Source: Rhodospirillaceae bacterium (GTDB lineage: Bacteria > Pseudomonadota > Alphaproteobacteria > Micavibrionales > UBA2020). From it: a stretch of DNA of 24,463 nucleotides. Below, piece by piece: positions 15,770-22,880 of the stretch. Below the pieces are notes generated by a model. That model worked only from the letters and a program-made list of their open reading frames with translations, searched no databases and was not told the origin of the DNA. The DNA lies in the NCBI GenBank assembly GCA_003524565.1, contig DQGU01000093.1:1-24463 (forward strand). The letters run 5' to 3'. A program made the translations under genes and the position numbers. The stretch's first letter is position 1; each line of letters starts with the position of its first letter.

Positions 15770-16788
15770 CAGAAGACGAAAAAAAAACCGTGCAGAAGCC
15801 CGAACTGGTCTGTCCCGCCGGAACGCCCGCATCCCTGCGCGTTGCGGTCGATGCCGGCGCGGATGCGGTTTACTGCGGTTTTCAAAACGCCACCAACGCC
15901 CGCAATTTTCCGGGGCTAAATTTCACGCCGGAAGAACTGCGGGAATCCGTACATTATGCCCATCGCCGAGGCGCGAAAATCCTGCTCGCGCTCAATACGT
16001 TTCCGCCGGCGGGGCAGACAGACCTTTGGAAAGACGCCGCCGGATATGCGCATGCAATCGGTGTGGACGCCGTTATCGTCGCGGATATCGGGGTTGCCGA
16101 CTATATTCACCGCTGCTATCCGCAGATGCGCCTGCATCTTTCCGTGCAGGCTGGCGCACCCTCGGTGGAGGCTATCCGGTTTTACCGCGAATCCTTCAAT
16201 ATCCGCCGCGTTGTGCTGCCGCGCATTCTCACAATCCCCGAAATTAAATCCCTGCATAAGGAAATCGGCTGCGAGATCGAGACATTCGTTTTCGGCAATC
16301 ACGGTCTTATGGCGGAAGGCCGCTGTAGCCTGACCAACTACGTGACCGGAGAGTCGACGAATATGGACGGCGTTTGCTCCCCCGCCAGCGCCGTCAATTA
16401 CGCAGAAGACGAAGACGGAAACCTTTCCGCCCGCCTTGGGAAATTTACAATCGACTGTTACAGCTGCCGCCAAAGCGCCGGATACCCGACTATTTGCAAG
16501 GGACGCTACTTCGCGCCGCACCGCGATGATTCTTATTACGCCTTCGAAGAGCCGATCAGCCTTAATCTGGGCGTTCTGCTGCCTGCACTGATTGAGGCCG
16601 GCGTTTCCGCTTTCAAAATTGAAGGCAGGCAGAGATCCAAGGCCTATGTCGAAAAAGTCGTGTCGTCCTGGCGGCGCGCGATCGATAGCGCGCTTGACGG
16701 AAATCCGGCGGCTGTCGATGACCTTCTTCACCTCACCGAAGGGCAGAAAGAAACCCAAGGGGCGTTTGAAAGTAAAAAGTGGAGGTAG
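15766..16788 (+). CDS. ubiU: UbiU, U32-family oxygen-independent ubiquinone hydroxylase subunit
   Basis: A 340-residue member of the peptidase U32 family (E. coli UbiU/YhbU 331). UbiU and UbiV form a heterodimer, each with a [4Fe-4S] cluster, that hydroxylates ubiquinone precursors without oxygen, using prephenate as oxygen donor. Family features are LVCPAGTPASLRVAVDAGADAV cut in parts at about 14-35, MAEGRCSLTNYVTGES at about 182-197, GVCSPAS, GYPTICKGRY, and the C-terminal FKIEGRQRSKAYV. Of the four cluster cysteines known in E. coli, three positions are seen here (C187, C204, C244). The first appears replaced by Gly180 in FGNHGLMAEGRC, while two extra cysteines, C231 and C234, precede C244. 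It overlaps ubiT by four bases (ATGA) and ends 5 bases before ubiV. Confidence 0.93.
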   Translation: MTEDEKKTVQKPELVCPAGTPASLRVAVDAGADAVYCGFQNATNARNFPGLNFTPEELRESVHYAHRRGAKILLALNTFPPAGQTDLWKDAAGYAHAIGVDAVIVADIGVADYIHRCYPQMRLHLSVQAGAPSVEAIRFYRESFNIRRVVLPRILTIPEIKSLHKEIGCEIETFVFGNHGLMAEGRCSLTNYVTGESTNMDGVCSPASAVNYAEDEDGNLSARLGKFTIDCYSCRQSAGYPTICKGRYFAPHRDDSYYAFEEPISLNLGVLLPALIEAGVSAFKIEGRQRSKAYVEKVVSSWRRAIDSALDGNPAAVDDLLHLTEGQKETQGAFESKKWR

Positions 16789-16793
16789 CGCCG

Positions 16794-17714
16794 ATGACAC
16801 CGCAACTGACGATGGGCCCCATATTGTTCAACTGGCCCGCAGAAATCTGGCGGGATTTTTATTTCGCCGTCGCGGATGAAATGCCGGTTTCGCGGGTATG
16901 CATCGGTGAAGTGATTTGCTCGAAAAGAATGCCGTTTTTCGAACCTTTCTTTGCGGATGTCATCGACAGACTGCAACGTTCGGGCAAAGAAGTCGTCATA
17001 TCGACCTTGGCGGAGGTCATGATAAAGCGTGAGCGGGATATCATCCGCGATCTATGCGAGGCCGCCGATCTGGATATAGAGGCAAATGACGCCTCTTCTC
17101 TCTATCACCTGCGCGGGCGGCGGTTTTTTGCCGGCACCTACCTGAACGTCTACAATGAAGACACACTGAAATACCTGAAGGGAATCGGCGCCGTAAGTTT
17201 TGCCCTGCCCGTCGAGCTACCCCGCTCTGCTCTTGGCGTTCTCGGCGACTGCGCCGCTGAAGAAAAGGTAGAGCTGGAGGTAACGGTTTTCGGCCGCGCG
17301 CCGCTGGCGCTTTCGGCGCGCTGCTATCACGCCCGCGCACATGGCCGCATGAAAGACAACTGCCAGTTCGTTTGCGAACAGGATCCGGATGGCATGCCGC
17401 TACGCACCTTGCAAAAAGAAAATTTTCTTGTCGTCAATGGCGTGCAAACTCTATCGTTCAACTGCCTGAACCTTGCGCGTGAAATGTCCGAGCTGGCCGC
17501 AATGGGCATCCGCTCTTTCCGCCTCTCGCCGCACAGCAAGGATATGAAACAGATTGCCTGCATTTTTCATGATGTTCTGCACGGCTTCCTCGATCCGGAC
17601 GAGAGCCTTCAGCGGCTATCGGAGATCGGTCTTCGTGTTCCGTTCTCAAACGGATTTTTTTACAGGCAGGCCGGGCATCTCTGGATAGAAAAACCCCCTG
17701 CTTTTGAAACCTGA
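16794..17714 (+). CDS. ubiV: UbiV, U32-family oxygen-independent ubiquinone hydroxylase subunit
   Basis: A 306-residue partner of UbiU (E. coli UbiV/YhbV 292). The cluster cysteines match the E. coli spacing: Cys42 in IGEVICSKR, then C177, C190 and C194 (LSARCYHARAHGRMKDNCQFVC read in parts), the last three spaced 13 and 4 as in E. coli C180/C193/C197. MGPILFNWP near the start and FRLSPHSKDM near residue 245 are family-typical. The ATG at 16794 is preferred over an in-frame GTG at 16779 because GGAGG at 16781-16785 gives an 8-base spacing and the GTG would overlap ubiU. Together ubiTUV supply ubiquinone for the quinol-dependent nitrate reductase without oxygen. Two other cysteines (C36, C153) are not expected ligands. 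Confidence 0.94.
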   Translation: MTPQLTMGPILFNWPAEIWRDFYFAVADEMPVSRVCIGEVICSKRMPFFEPFFADVIDRLQRSGKEVVISTLAEVMIKRERDIIRDLCEAADLDIEANDASSLYHLRGRRFFAGTYLNVYNEDTLKYLKGIGAVSFALPVELPRSALGVLGDCAAEEKVELEVTVFGRAPLALSARCYHARAHGRMKDNCQFVCEQDPDGMPLRTLQKENFLVVNGVQTLSFNCLNLAREMSELAAMGIRSFRLSPHSKDMKQIACIFHDVLHGFLDPDESLQRLSEIGLRVPFSNGFFYRQAGHLWIEKPPAFET

Positions 17715-17732
17715 TTTTTTTCTGTATCGTTT

Positions 17733-17746
17733 TTGACCCAGATCAA
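17733..17746 (+). promoter_or_regulatory. FNR/DNR-type site upstream of nrdD
   Basis: TTGAC-CCAG-ATCAA, flanked by further T and A runs that extend the palindrome. It starts 19 bases after the ubiV stop and is centred 133 bases before the nrdD ATG. Class II spacing would put transcription near 17781, inside the pair of NrdR boxes that follow. No convincing -10 hexamer is seen at the exact expected position. Confidence 0.84.
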
Positions 17747-17753
17747 AAGAAAA

Positions 17754-17769
17754 CATCTGCATATAGGTT
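17754..17769 (+). promoter_or_regulatory. NrdR box, upstream member of pair (degenerate)
   Basis: CATCTGCATATAGGTT keeps most of the core of the NrdR consensus acaCwAtATaTwGtgt: the C, the ATATAG centre and the final T. It is less perfect than the downstream box, but lies 32 bases upstream of it (start to start), three helical turns, as usual for paired NrdR boxes. Confidence 0.6.
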
Positions 17770-17785
17770 AAGGATAGATTAACCA

Positions 17786-17801
17786 ACACAATATCTTGTG
17801 T
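17786..17801 (+). promoter_or_regulatory. NrdR box, downstream member of pair
   Basis: ACACAATATCTTGTGT matches the NrdR consensus acaCwAtATaTwGtgt at essentially every position. NrdR is the ATP/dATP-sensing repressor of ribonucleotide reductase genes. Position between the FNR-type site and the nrdD start fits repression by promoter occlusion. The nrdR gene itself is not in the window. Confidence 0.85.
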
Positions 17802-17872
17802 TCACAAGAAGCCATTACACATAAAAAACCACATCGAACGAACGTAGCATCACGCAAGGGGAGAACTTGGTT

Positions 17873-19873
17873 ATGAAGAATGAGGCGCCTGTAATTCTGA
17901 ACCAAAACGAAAACACAAAAAAAGCCGCCGATACCCTCGCGCGGCTTTTCGACGGCACCAGCATCGACTGTTCCGCCGCCGTTTCGGAATATATCTCCGG
18001 CAGTGACTGGCGTATCAAGGCCAATGCCAATACAGGCTATTCAAACGCCGGCATGATCAATAATCTCGCTGGCAAAGTGATCGCCAATTTCTGGCTCGAC
18101 AGCGTTTATGCGCCGGAAGAAGGTCAGGCTCACCGCACCGGCGACATTCATATCCACGACCTTGATTGCCTGACGGGCTACTGCGCGGGCTGGTCGCTGC
18201 GCGCTCTTCTCAACGAAGGGTTTAACGGCGTTGACGGGCGCGTCTCCTCCCGCCCGCCGCGCCATTTCCGCGAAGCGCTCGGACAGATGAGCAATTTTCT
18301 GGGCATTTTGCAGTCCGAATGGGCGGGGGCGCAGGCCTTTTCAAGCTTCGACACCTATCTGGCGCCCTATGTATTTTACGACAAGCTCGGTTTCGATGAA
18401 ATAAAGAAAGCCATACGCCAGTTTGTCTATAACCTGAACGTTCCGGCCAGATGGGGGCAATCTCCCTTCACCAATATCACGCTAGATTTCAAAGTGCCGG
18501 AAGACCTTGCACGGCAAGCGCCCACCTACCGCGACCATCACCTCTTCGCCGGCATCGAGGACGGCGCTCTTCTCGCAGCGGCGCAAAAACGCGATATGGG
18601 CATCCGTACGCTGGAGGATATGACCTATCGGCATTTCGCGCCGGAAATGGACATGATCAATATCGCCTATTATGAAGTCATGACCGAGGGCGATTCCGGT
18701 GGCCAGCCCTTCACCTTCCCCATTCCCACCGTCAATATCACGGAAGATTTCGATTGGGACAGCCCTGTCGCCAACGCTCTTTTTGAAAACACGGCGAAAG
18801 TCGGGTCTTCCTACTTCCAGAACTTTGTAGGCAGCCAATGGATGCGGAACGCGCAAGGCGAGAAAGTCCCCAATCCGGATGCCTATGCCCCCGGCGCGGT
18901 GCGTTCCATGTGCTGCCGCCTGCAGCTGGATTTGCGCGAGTTGCTCAAGCGCGGCAACGGCTTGTTCGGCTCCGCCGAAATGACAGGGTCGCTCGGCGTC
19001 GTAACGATCAATATGGCGCGCCTCGGGTATCGTTTCCGCGGCGACCTTCAGGGCCTGACCGCAGAAATCGACCGCCTGATGGACATTTCCCGCTCCACGC
19101 TGGAAAAAAAACGCCGTTTTGTTCAGGAAATGTACGATCGCGGGCTCTACCCCTATACCGCCAGATATCTGCCATTCCTGCGCAACCATTTTTCGACGAT
19201 TGGCGTCAACGGCATGAACGAAATGGTGCGCAATTTCACGCGGGATCAGCTGGATATCACGGACAGAGAGGGGCAGCGGTTTTGCCTGCGCATCCTCGAC
19301 CATATGCGCGAAAGAATCCGCGATTATCAAGAAAGCTCCGGCAACCTCTACAATCTGGAAGCCACGCCCGCCGAGGGAACGACCTACCGCTTCGCCAAGG
19401 AAGACGCCAAGCGCTTTCCGGATATCCTGCAAGCAGGTTTCGACGAGAATATCTACTATACAAATTCCTCGCAAATTCCTGTCGGCTTTACCGACGATCC
19501 ATTCGAGGCGCTTGAACTGCAAAATGCCCTGCAATGCAAATACACCGGCGGCACGGTGCTGCATCTTTACATGAGCGAAAAGCTCTCCTGTGCCGAATCC
19601 TGCAAACGATTTGTGCGCAAGGTAATCGAAAACTACCAGCTGCCCTATATCACCGTGACGCCGGTTTTCTCCACCTGCGCCACGCATGGCTATATTGCCG
19701 GAGAGAAACCCGCCTGCCCGACCTGCGGTGAAAAAACAAACGTCTGGACACGCGTTATGGGTTACTTCCGCCCTGTGGAGAGCTTTAACATCGGCAAGAA
19801 AGGGGAACATATGCAGCGGCGCCACTTCCTTGAAAGATGCGTCGAATCTGCCGACATGTTCGACCGGCATTGA
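17873..19873 (+). CDS. nrdD: Anaerobic (class III) ribonucleoside-triphosphate reductase
   Basis: A 666-residue glycyl-radical enzyme that makes deoxynucleotides without oxygen. Key regions are MCCRLQLDL (around residue 345, the thiyl-radical cysteine region) and a zinc-site segment CATHGYIAGEKPACPTCG with C602, His605, C615 and C618. The glycyl-radical loop RVMGYFRPVESFN follows, with Gly630 as the likely radical site. The ATG at 17873 is preferred to a TTG at 17867 because AAGGGGAG lies about 9 bases before it. The N-terminal ATP-cone found in the 712-residue E. coli enzyme is not visible: the protein starts almost directly with the catalytic region. Control is by an FNR-type site and two NrdR boxes. 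nrdG follows. Confidence 0.95.
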   Translation: MKNEAPVILNQNENTKKAADTLARLFDGTSIDCSAAVSEYISGSDWRIKANANTGYSNAGMINNLAGKVIANFWLDSVYAPEEGQAHRTGDIHIHDLDCLTGYCAGWSLRALLNEGFNGVDGRVSSRPPRHFREALGQMSNFLGILQSEWAGAQAFSSFDTYLAPYVFYDKLGFDEIKKAIRQFVYNLNVPARWGQSPFTNITLDFKVPEDLARQAPTYRDHHLFAGIEDGALLAAAQKRDMGIRTLEDMTYRHFAPEMDMINIAYYEVMTEGDSGGQPFTFPIPTVNITEDFDWDSPVANALFENTAKVGSSYFQNFVGSQWMRNAQGEKVPNPDAYAPGAVRSMCCRLQLDLRELLKRGNGLFGSAEMTGSLGVVTINMARLGYRFRGDLQGLTAEIDRLMDISRSTLEKKRRFVQEMYDRGLYPYTARYLPFLRNHFSTIGVNGMNEMVRNFTRDQLDITDREGQRFCLRILDHMRERIRDYQESSGNLYNLEATPAEGTTYRFAKEDAKRFPDILQAGFDENIYYTNSSQIPVGFTDDPFEALELQNALQCKYTGGTVLHLYMSEKLSCAESCKRFVRKVIENYQLPYITVTPVFSTCATHGYIAGEKPACPTCGEKTNVWTRVMGYFRPVESFNIGKKGEHMQRRHFLERCVESADMFDRH

Positions 19874-19908
19874 GCAGATGGATAGCGGCACAGCGCCAGA
19901 CACACTCG

Positions 19909-19937
19909 CCCGCCCGCCGCGACTCCGCGCGGGCGGG
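19909..19937 (+). other. GC hairpin between nrdD and nrdG start
   Basis: A perfect 9-base inverted repeat, CCCGCCCGC at 19909-19917 and GCGGGCGGG at 19929-19937, with an 11-base loop, lies in the 73 bases between the nrdD stop and the preferred nrdG start. There is no T run after it, so it is not a standard terminator. It may stabilise the message end, lower nrdG translation relative to nrdD, or simply be part of a longer nrdG reading frame. Confidence 0.5.
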
Positions 19938-19946
19938 AAAGACGGG

Positions 19947-20639
19947 ATGTTTTTGCCGGTCTACGATGTAACGCCGTTTACCCTGCTCGACTTTCCGGGC
20001 AAGACAGCCTGCATCATCTGGTTTTCCGGCTGCAACATGCGCTGCGGCTATTGCCACAACCCGCAGATTGTACGCGGCAAAGGAACGCGTAGCATCGAGA
20101 GTATTTTTGGTTTTCTGAAACGGCGCGCCGGCCTTCTGGACGGCGTTGTGCTGTCGGGGGGAGAGGCCACGCTTTATACCGGCATCGTTGACTTCGCAGA
20201 CGAGATCAAGCGCATGGGCTTTTCCGTCAAACTCGACACCAACGGCAGCAGGCCGAAAGTCATCCAGACCCTTCTTGCGCACGGCAGTCTGGACTATGTC
20301 GCGCTCGACTACAAATCGCCGCTGCAAGCCACGCGCCGCGTTACGGGCGTCGGCTGTTCGGGCGAAATCGACACAACCTTGCGCCTTCTGATGGGGCAGT
20401 CGAAGGCCGGGTTCGAAATACGCACCACCGTACATACCGGAATTTTACAAGAGGCGGACATTGCGGAGATCATCCGCGACCTGGAAAAGCGCGGTTACGG
20501 CGGCAAGTACTATATACAGAACTTTATATCCGATGACGACAGGCCCACCTTGGGGCGTCTGCCGCCCCAGCCGCGCCCGCTGGATCTGCGGCAACTGCCC
20601 CGAACGGATCAGTTCGAAATATTATTCCGCAATTTCTAA
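19947..20639 (+). CDS. nrdG: Anaerobic ribonucleotide reductase activating protein (radical SAM)
   Basis: A 230-residue radical-SAM protein that installs the glycyl radical on NrdD. The cluster motif is C29, C33 and C36 (CNMRCGYC, CX3CX2C), followed by HNPQIV. GGEATLY (the GGE motif) and later KLDTNGSRP are typical. Similarity to the family begins at FLPVYDVTPFTLLDFPGKT, so the ATG at 19947 is preferred, with GGGAAAG just upstream. An in-frame ATG at 19878, five bases after the nrdD stop, would add 23 low-complexity residues and has no clear ribosome site. The protein looks like the NrdG2-type activases (TIGR02495-like) rather than the shorter E. coli NrdG. Co-transcription with nrdD is likely. 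Confidence 0.92.
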   Translation: MFLPVYDVTPFTLLDFPGKTACIIWFSGCNMRCGYCHNPQIVRGKGTRSIESIFGFLKRRAGLLDGVVLSGGEATLYTGIVDFADEIKRMGFSVKLDTNGSRPKVIQTLLAHGSLDYVALDYKSPLQATRRVTGVGCSGEIDTTLRLLMGQSKAGFEIRTTVHTGILQEADIAEIIRDLEKRGYGGKYYIQNFISDDDRPTLGRLPPQPRPLDLRQLPRTDQFEILFRNF

Positions 20640-20655
20640 AAAATGCGCGCCCGAC

Positions 20656-20669
20656 TTGATCCGGGTCAA
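20656..20669 (+). promoter_or_regulatory. FNR/DNR-type site and promoter of the ric-porin operon
   Basis: TTGAT-CCGG-GTCAA, centred about 57-59 bases before the ric start. TATTTT at 20691-20696 sits within one base of the class II -10 position, predicting transcription near 20703-20704 and a leader of under 20 bases. The site lies 16 bases after the nrdG stop. Confidence 0.86.
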
Positions 20670-20721
20670 GTTCCCGTTCCGATTCTGCGCTATTTTGAGA
20701 CTCGCAGAAAAGGAGAGTATG

Positions 20722-21414
20722 ATGAACGCACTGGAGCATAGCACTGTCAGCGAGATAGCCGCCACCTACCCCGACAGCTATAGAATATTCCACAAATACG
20801 GGATCGATTTTTGCTGCGGCGGTAAAAGAAAGCTATCCGACGTCTGCGCTGAAAAATCGATTGAACCGCGCGCCGTACTCGGCGATATAGCAGCTCTTGC
20901 CGCCACGGCCGACAATACAACCGACTGGCAAAAAAAGCCCCTTGCCGAGCTCGTCGAGCATATTATCAGCACACATCATGCTTTTCTGCGGCAGGAGCTG
21001 CCCCGCCTGCATGCCCTCTGCGCGAAAGTGGCACGGCGGCACGGCGAAGACCATCCCTATCTTCTTCAGGTTTTTGAAGAATATTGCATCATGTCCGAAG
21101 AGCTGCGTCAGCATATAGAAAAAGAAGAGAATATTCTCTTCCCTGTGATTGTGGCTCTTGGTCGCGGTGGCGCGGCGGCACTCGACATTTCCTGCCCCAT
21201 TGAAATGATGGAACATGAACATGAAGAAACCGGGGCACACCTAGAAAAAATCTCCGCACTTACCCACGGATACAAGATGGACGATAGCTATATGTGCGCC
21301 TCTTTCAAAGCACTCTATACAGGGTTGGCCGATCTTGAAAACGACATCAAACTTCACATCCACAAAGAAAACAACATTCTTTTCCCGCGCGCGCTTGCGC
21401 TACTGGGAAGATAA
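20722..21414 (+). CDS. ric: Iron-sulfur cluster repair di-iron protein, RIC/YtfE/ScdA family
   Basis: A 230-residue protein (E. coli YtfE 220). RIC proteins repair nitrosatively or oxidatively damaged Fe-S clusters and act on NO through a hemerythrin-like di-iron centre. The N-terminal ScdA domain (about 5-55) shows SEIAATYPDSYRIFHKYGID followed by C31-C32 in FCCGG. The hemerythrin-like domain offers His80, His85/86, His131 with Glu135 (HIEKEENILFP), His165/167 (MMEHEHEETG), and His212 with Glu216 (HIHKENNILFP). Two ATGs are adjacent; the second (20722) is preferred because AAGGAG then has 6 to 7 bases of spacing instead of 3. An FNR-type promoter precedes it, and a porin gene follows 22 bases later. 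ytfE and scdA are alternative symbols. Confidence 0.94.
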   Translation: MNALEHSTVSEIAATYPDSYRIFHKYGIDFCCGGKRKLSDVCAEKSIEPRAVLGDIAALAATADNTTDWQKKPLAELVEHIISTHHAFLRQELPRLHALCAKVARRHGEDHPYLLQVFEEYCIMSEELRQHIEKEENILFPVIVALGRGGAAALDISCPIEMMEHEHEETGAHLEKISALTHGYKMDDSYMCASFKALYTGLADLENDIKLHIHKENNILFPRALALLGR

Positions 21415-21436
21415 CCCTCGATAAAGGTATACTGCG

Positions 21437-22687
21437 ATGCGCTTTTTTCGCTCGCTGCTCTGCACGGCTCTCCTGTTAACTCCCGTGACCGCACAGGCAG
21501 AGGCGGACGTTTCTGACCTCTTTCGCGACGGAACCTTTGGCGGACAGATTCGCTATAGATACGAATATGTCGACCAGAACGGGCCGACACCCGTCGCCCG
21601 CGATGCGAAAGCTTCGACGGCAAGGCTGAACCTGAATTTCAAAACCGGCAGCTGGAAAGGGCTTTCCGGCTTTATCGAAGGGCAGCGAGTTCAGCATCTT
21701 GGCGACGACTCTTTCAACAGTACCGTCAACGGTAAAACCGCCTACCCGATCGTCGCCGATCCGCAAAGCACGGAGCTTAATCAGGCCTGGATCAACTGGC
21801 AGCCTTTATCCGGCCTCGACTTCAAGGCCGGACGGCAGGCCGTCAATCATGACGGGCAGCGTTTTGTGGGCAGCGTCGATTGGCGCCAGAACGACCAGAC
21901 TCTTGACGCCGTTTCCGTTTCTTTCCGCCACAAAGATGTCTTGCAGGCTAGCTACGGTTATATCTGGAACGTCAACCGGATTTTCAGTGAAAAACACCCG
22001 AATGGCGATCTGGATGCCAAGAGCCACTGGCTGCGGATATCCCATCAATGGGCGCCATGGCTTGATACGGCGGCCTACGGATATTTTCTGGATTTCGACG
22101 AAACACCGGCTCTCTCCTCCGCTTCCCTTGGCCTGCGTGCCACGGGCAGTAAAGATCTCGGCGACGGGCTGAAAGTAAGGTACGAAGCTGAATATGCCCG
22201 CCAGCGCGATCACGCCAACAACCCCGCGCGGTATACGGAAGACTATAAACACTTTGCCGCTTACGCGGATTTCCGCACATTCAGCTTCGGCGGCGGCTAT
22301 GAAGTTCTGGGCGGCGACGGCAGCGCCTCTTTCCAGACTCCGCTGGCAACGCTGCACAAGTTCAACGGCTGGGCCGACAAGTTCCTGACAACCCCAACAA
22401 GCGGCCTGCGCGATGGCTATATTCACGCCTCATTCAAGCCGACATCGCCCGTGAAATGGATTCAAAAACCCGAAGCCGCCCTCACGTGGCACGACTACCG
22501 CGGGGATAGCGGCGGCGCCGATTACGGCAGCGAAACAAACCTGTCTCTTTCCGCCACCTTTGCCTTGCCGGAGGGCGCGCCGCTCAAATCCGTGCAGGGG
22601 TTGATCAAATACGCCGACTACACGGCGGAAGATGCGCCGTATACGGACACGAAAAAACTGTGGCTGCAACTGAACTTTCCTTTTTAG
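21437..22687 (+). CDS. Outer-membrane beta-barrel porin, alginate-export (AlgE-like) type
   Basis: A 416-residue exported protein. A Sec signal peptide at 1-22 is cut after TAQA. The mature chain alternates polar and hydrophobic residues in short strands with YRYEYVD, INWQPLSGLDFKAGRQ and YEAEYARQRDH segments typical of the alginate_exp/OprD-like barrel group. The C-terminus ends in LWLQLNFPF with a terminal Phe, the outer-membrane assembly signal. The FKAGRQAVNHDGQRFVGSVDWRQN region (read in parts) is a common motif of this porin family in denitrifiers and others. AAAGG lies about 9 bases before the ATG. Co-transcription with ric implies anaerobic, FNR-type expression. The substrate is unknown; passage of nitrate or nitrite would fit the context but is inference. 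Confidence 0.85.
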   Translation: MRFFRSLLCTALLLTPVTAQAEADVSDLFRDGTFGGQIRYRYEYVDQNGPTPVARDAKASTARLNLNFKTGSWKGLSGFIEGQRVQHLGDDSFNSTVNGKTAYPIVADPQSTELNQAWINWQPLSGLDFKAGRQAVNHDGQRFVGSVDWRQNDQTLDAVSVSFRHKDVLQASYGYIWNVNRIFSEKHPNGDLDAKSHWLRISHQWAPWLDTAAYGYFLDFDETPALSSASLGLRATGSKDLGDGLKVRYEAEYARQRDHANNPARYTEDYKHFAAYADFRTFSFGGGYEVLGGDGSASFQTPLATLHKFNGWADKFLTTPTSGLRDGYIHASFKPTSPVKWIQKPEAALTWHDYRGDSGGADYGSETNLSLSATFALPEGAPLKSVQGLIKYADYTAEDAPYTDTKKLWLQLNFPF

Positions 22688-22715
22688 CCTGACCCGCGGC
22701 AACCAAAACCGCCAT

Positions 22716-22806
22716 TGCGTCATTCGCTCCTACACTTTAGGGGAACAAATCAAGGACACCCTCTATGCTGTGCCGCGCGCGGCGCTCGTAGCAGGCGGAT
22801 GACGCA
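22716..22806 (+). repeat. Long imperfect inverted repeat, possible structured RNA
   Basis: TGCGTCATTCGCT (22716-22728) pairs with GGCGGATGACGCA (22794-22806). A 1x2 internal loop and then CTAC with GTAG (22730-22733 / 22788-22791) extend the stem. Two positions pair only as G-U, so the structure is better on the plus-strand RNA than in DNA. The enclosed loop contains the 12-base palindrome GCCGCGCGCGGC (22772-22783). It starts 29 bases after the porin stop and may be a 3' structure of the ric-porin message or the remnant of a small repeat element. Confidence 0.5.
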
Positions 22807-22850
22807 CGGTAGCACGCTCACCTTTGCCTCCTTATATGAATGAGCTTTTG

Positions 22851-22880
22851 CCTGTTAACCCACAAAAATTTCCCTGTTAA
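22851..22880. repeat. CCTGTTAA direct repeat, 22-base spacing, AT-rich
   Basis: CCTGTTAA occurs at 22851-22858 and 22873-22880, separated by an A/T-rich stretch. Read on the other strand it resembles the TTAACAGGG-AAA-type degenerate repeats scattered through alphaproteobacterial intergenic DNA. Only two copies are present, so the assignment is weak. Confidence 0.3.

Noticed and set aside
15766..17714. Reading ubiU and ubiV as U32 proteases
   Set aside because: The order ubiT-ubiU-ubiV, the cysteine patterns and the anaerobic context fit the quinone hydroxylation system better than collagenase-like proteases.
17817..17832. A third NrdR-like half box starting ACACAT
   Set aside because: It is spaced 31 bases from the good box, but the right half does not match; the upstream partner at 17754 is better.
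18482..19903. A 473-codon open frame on the minus strand
   Set aside because: It lies opposite nrdD, whose glycyl-radical and zinc motifs are certain.
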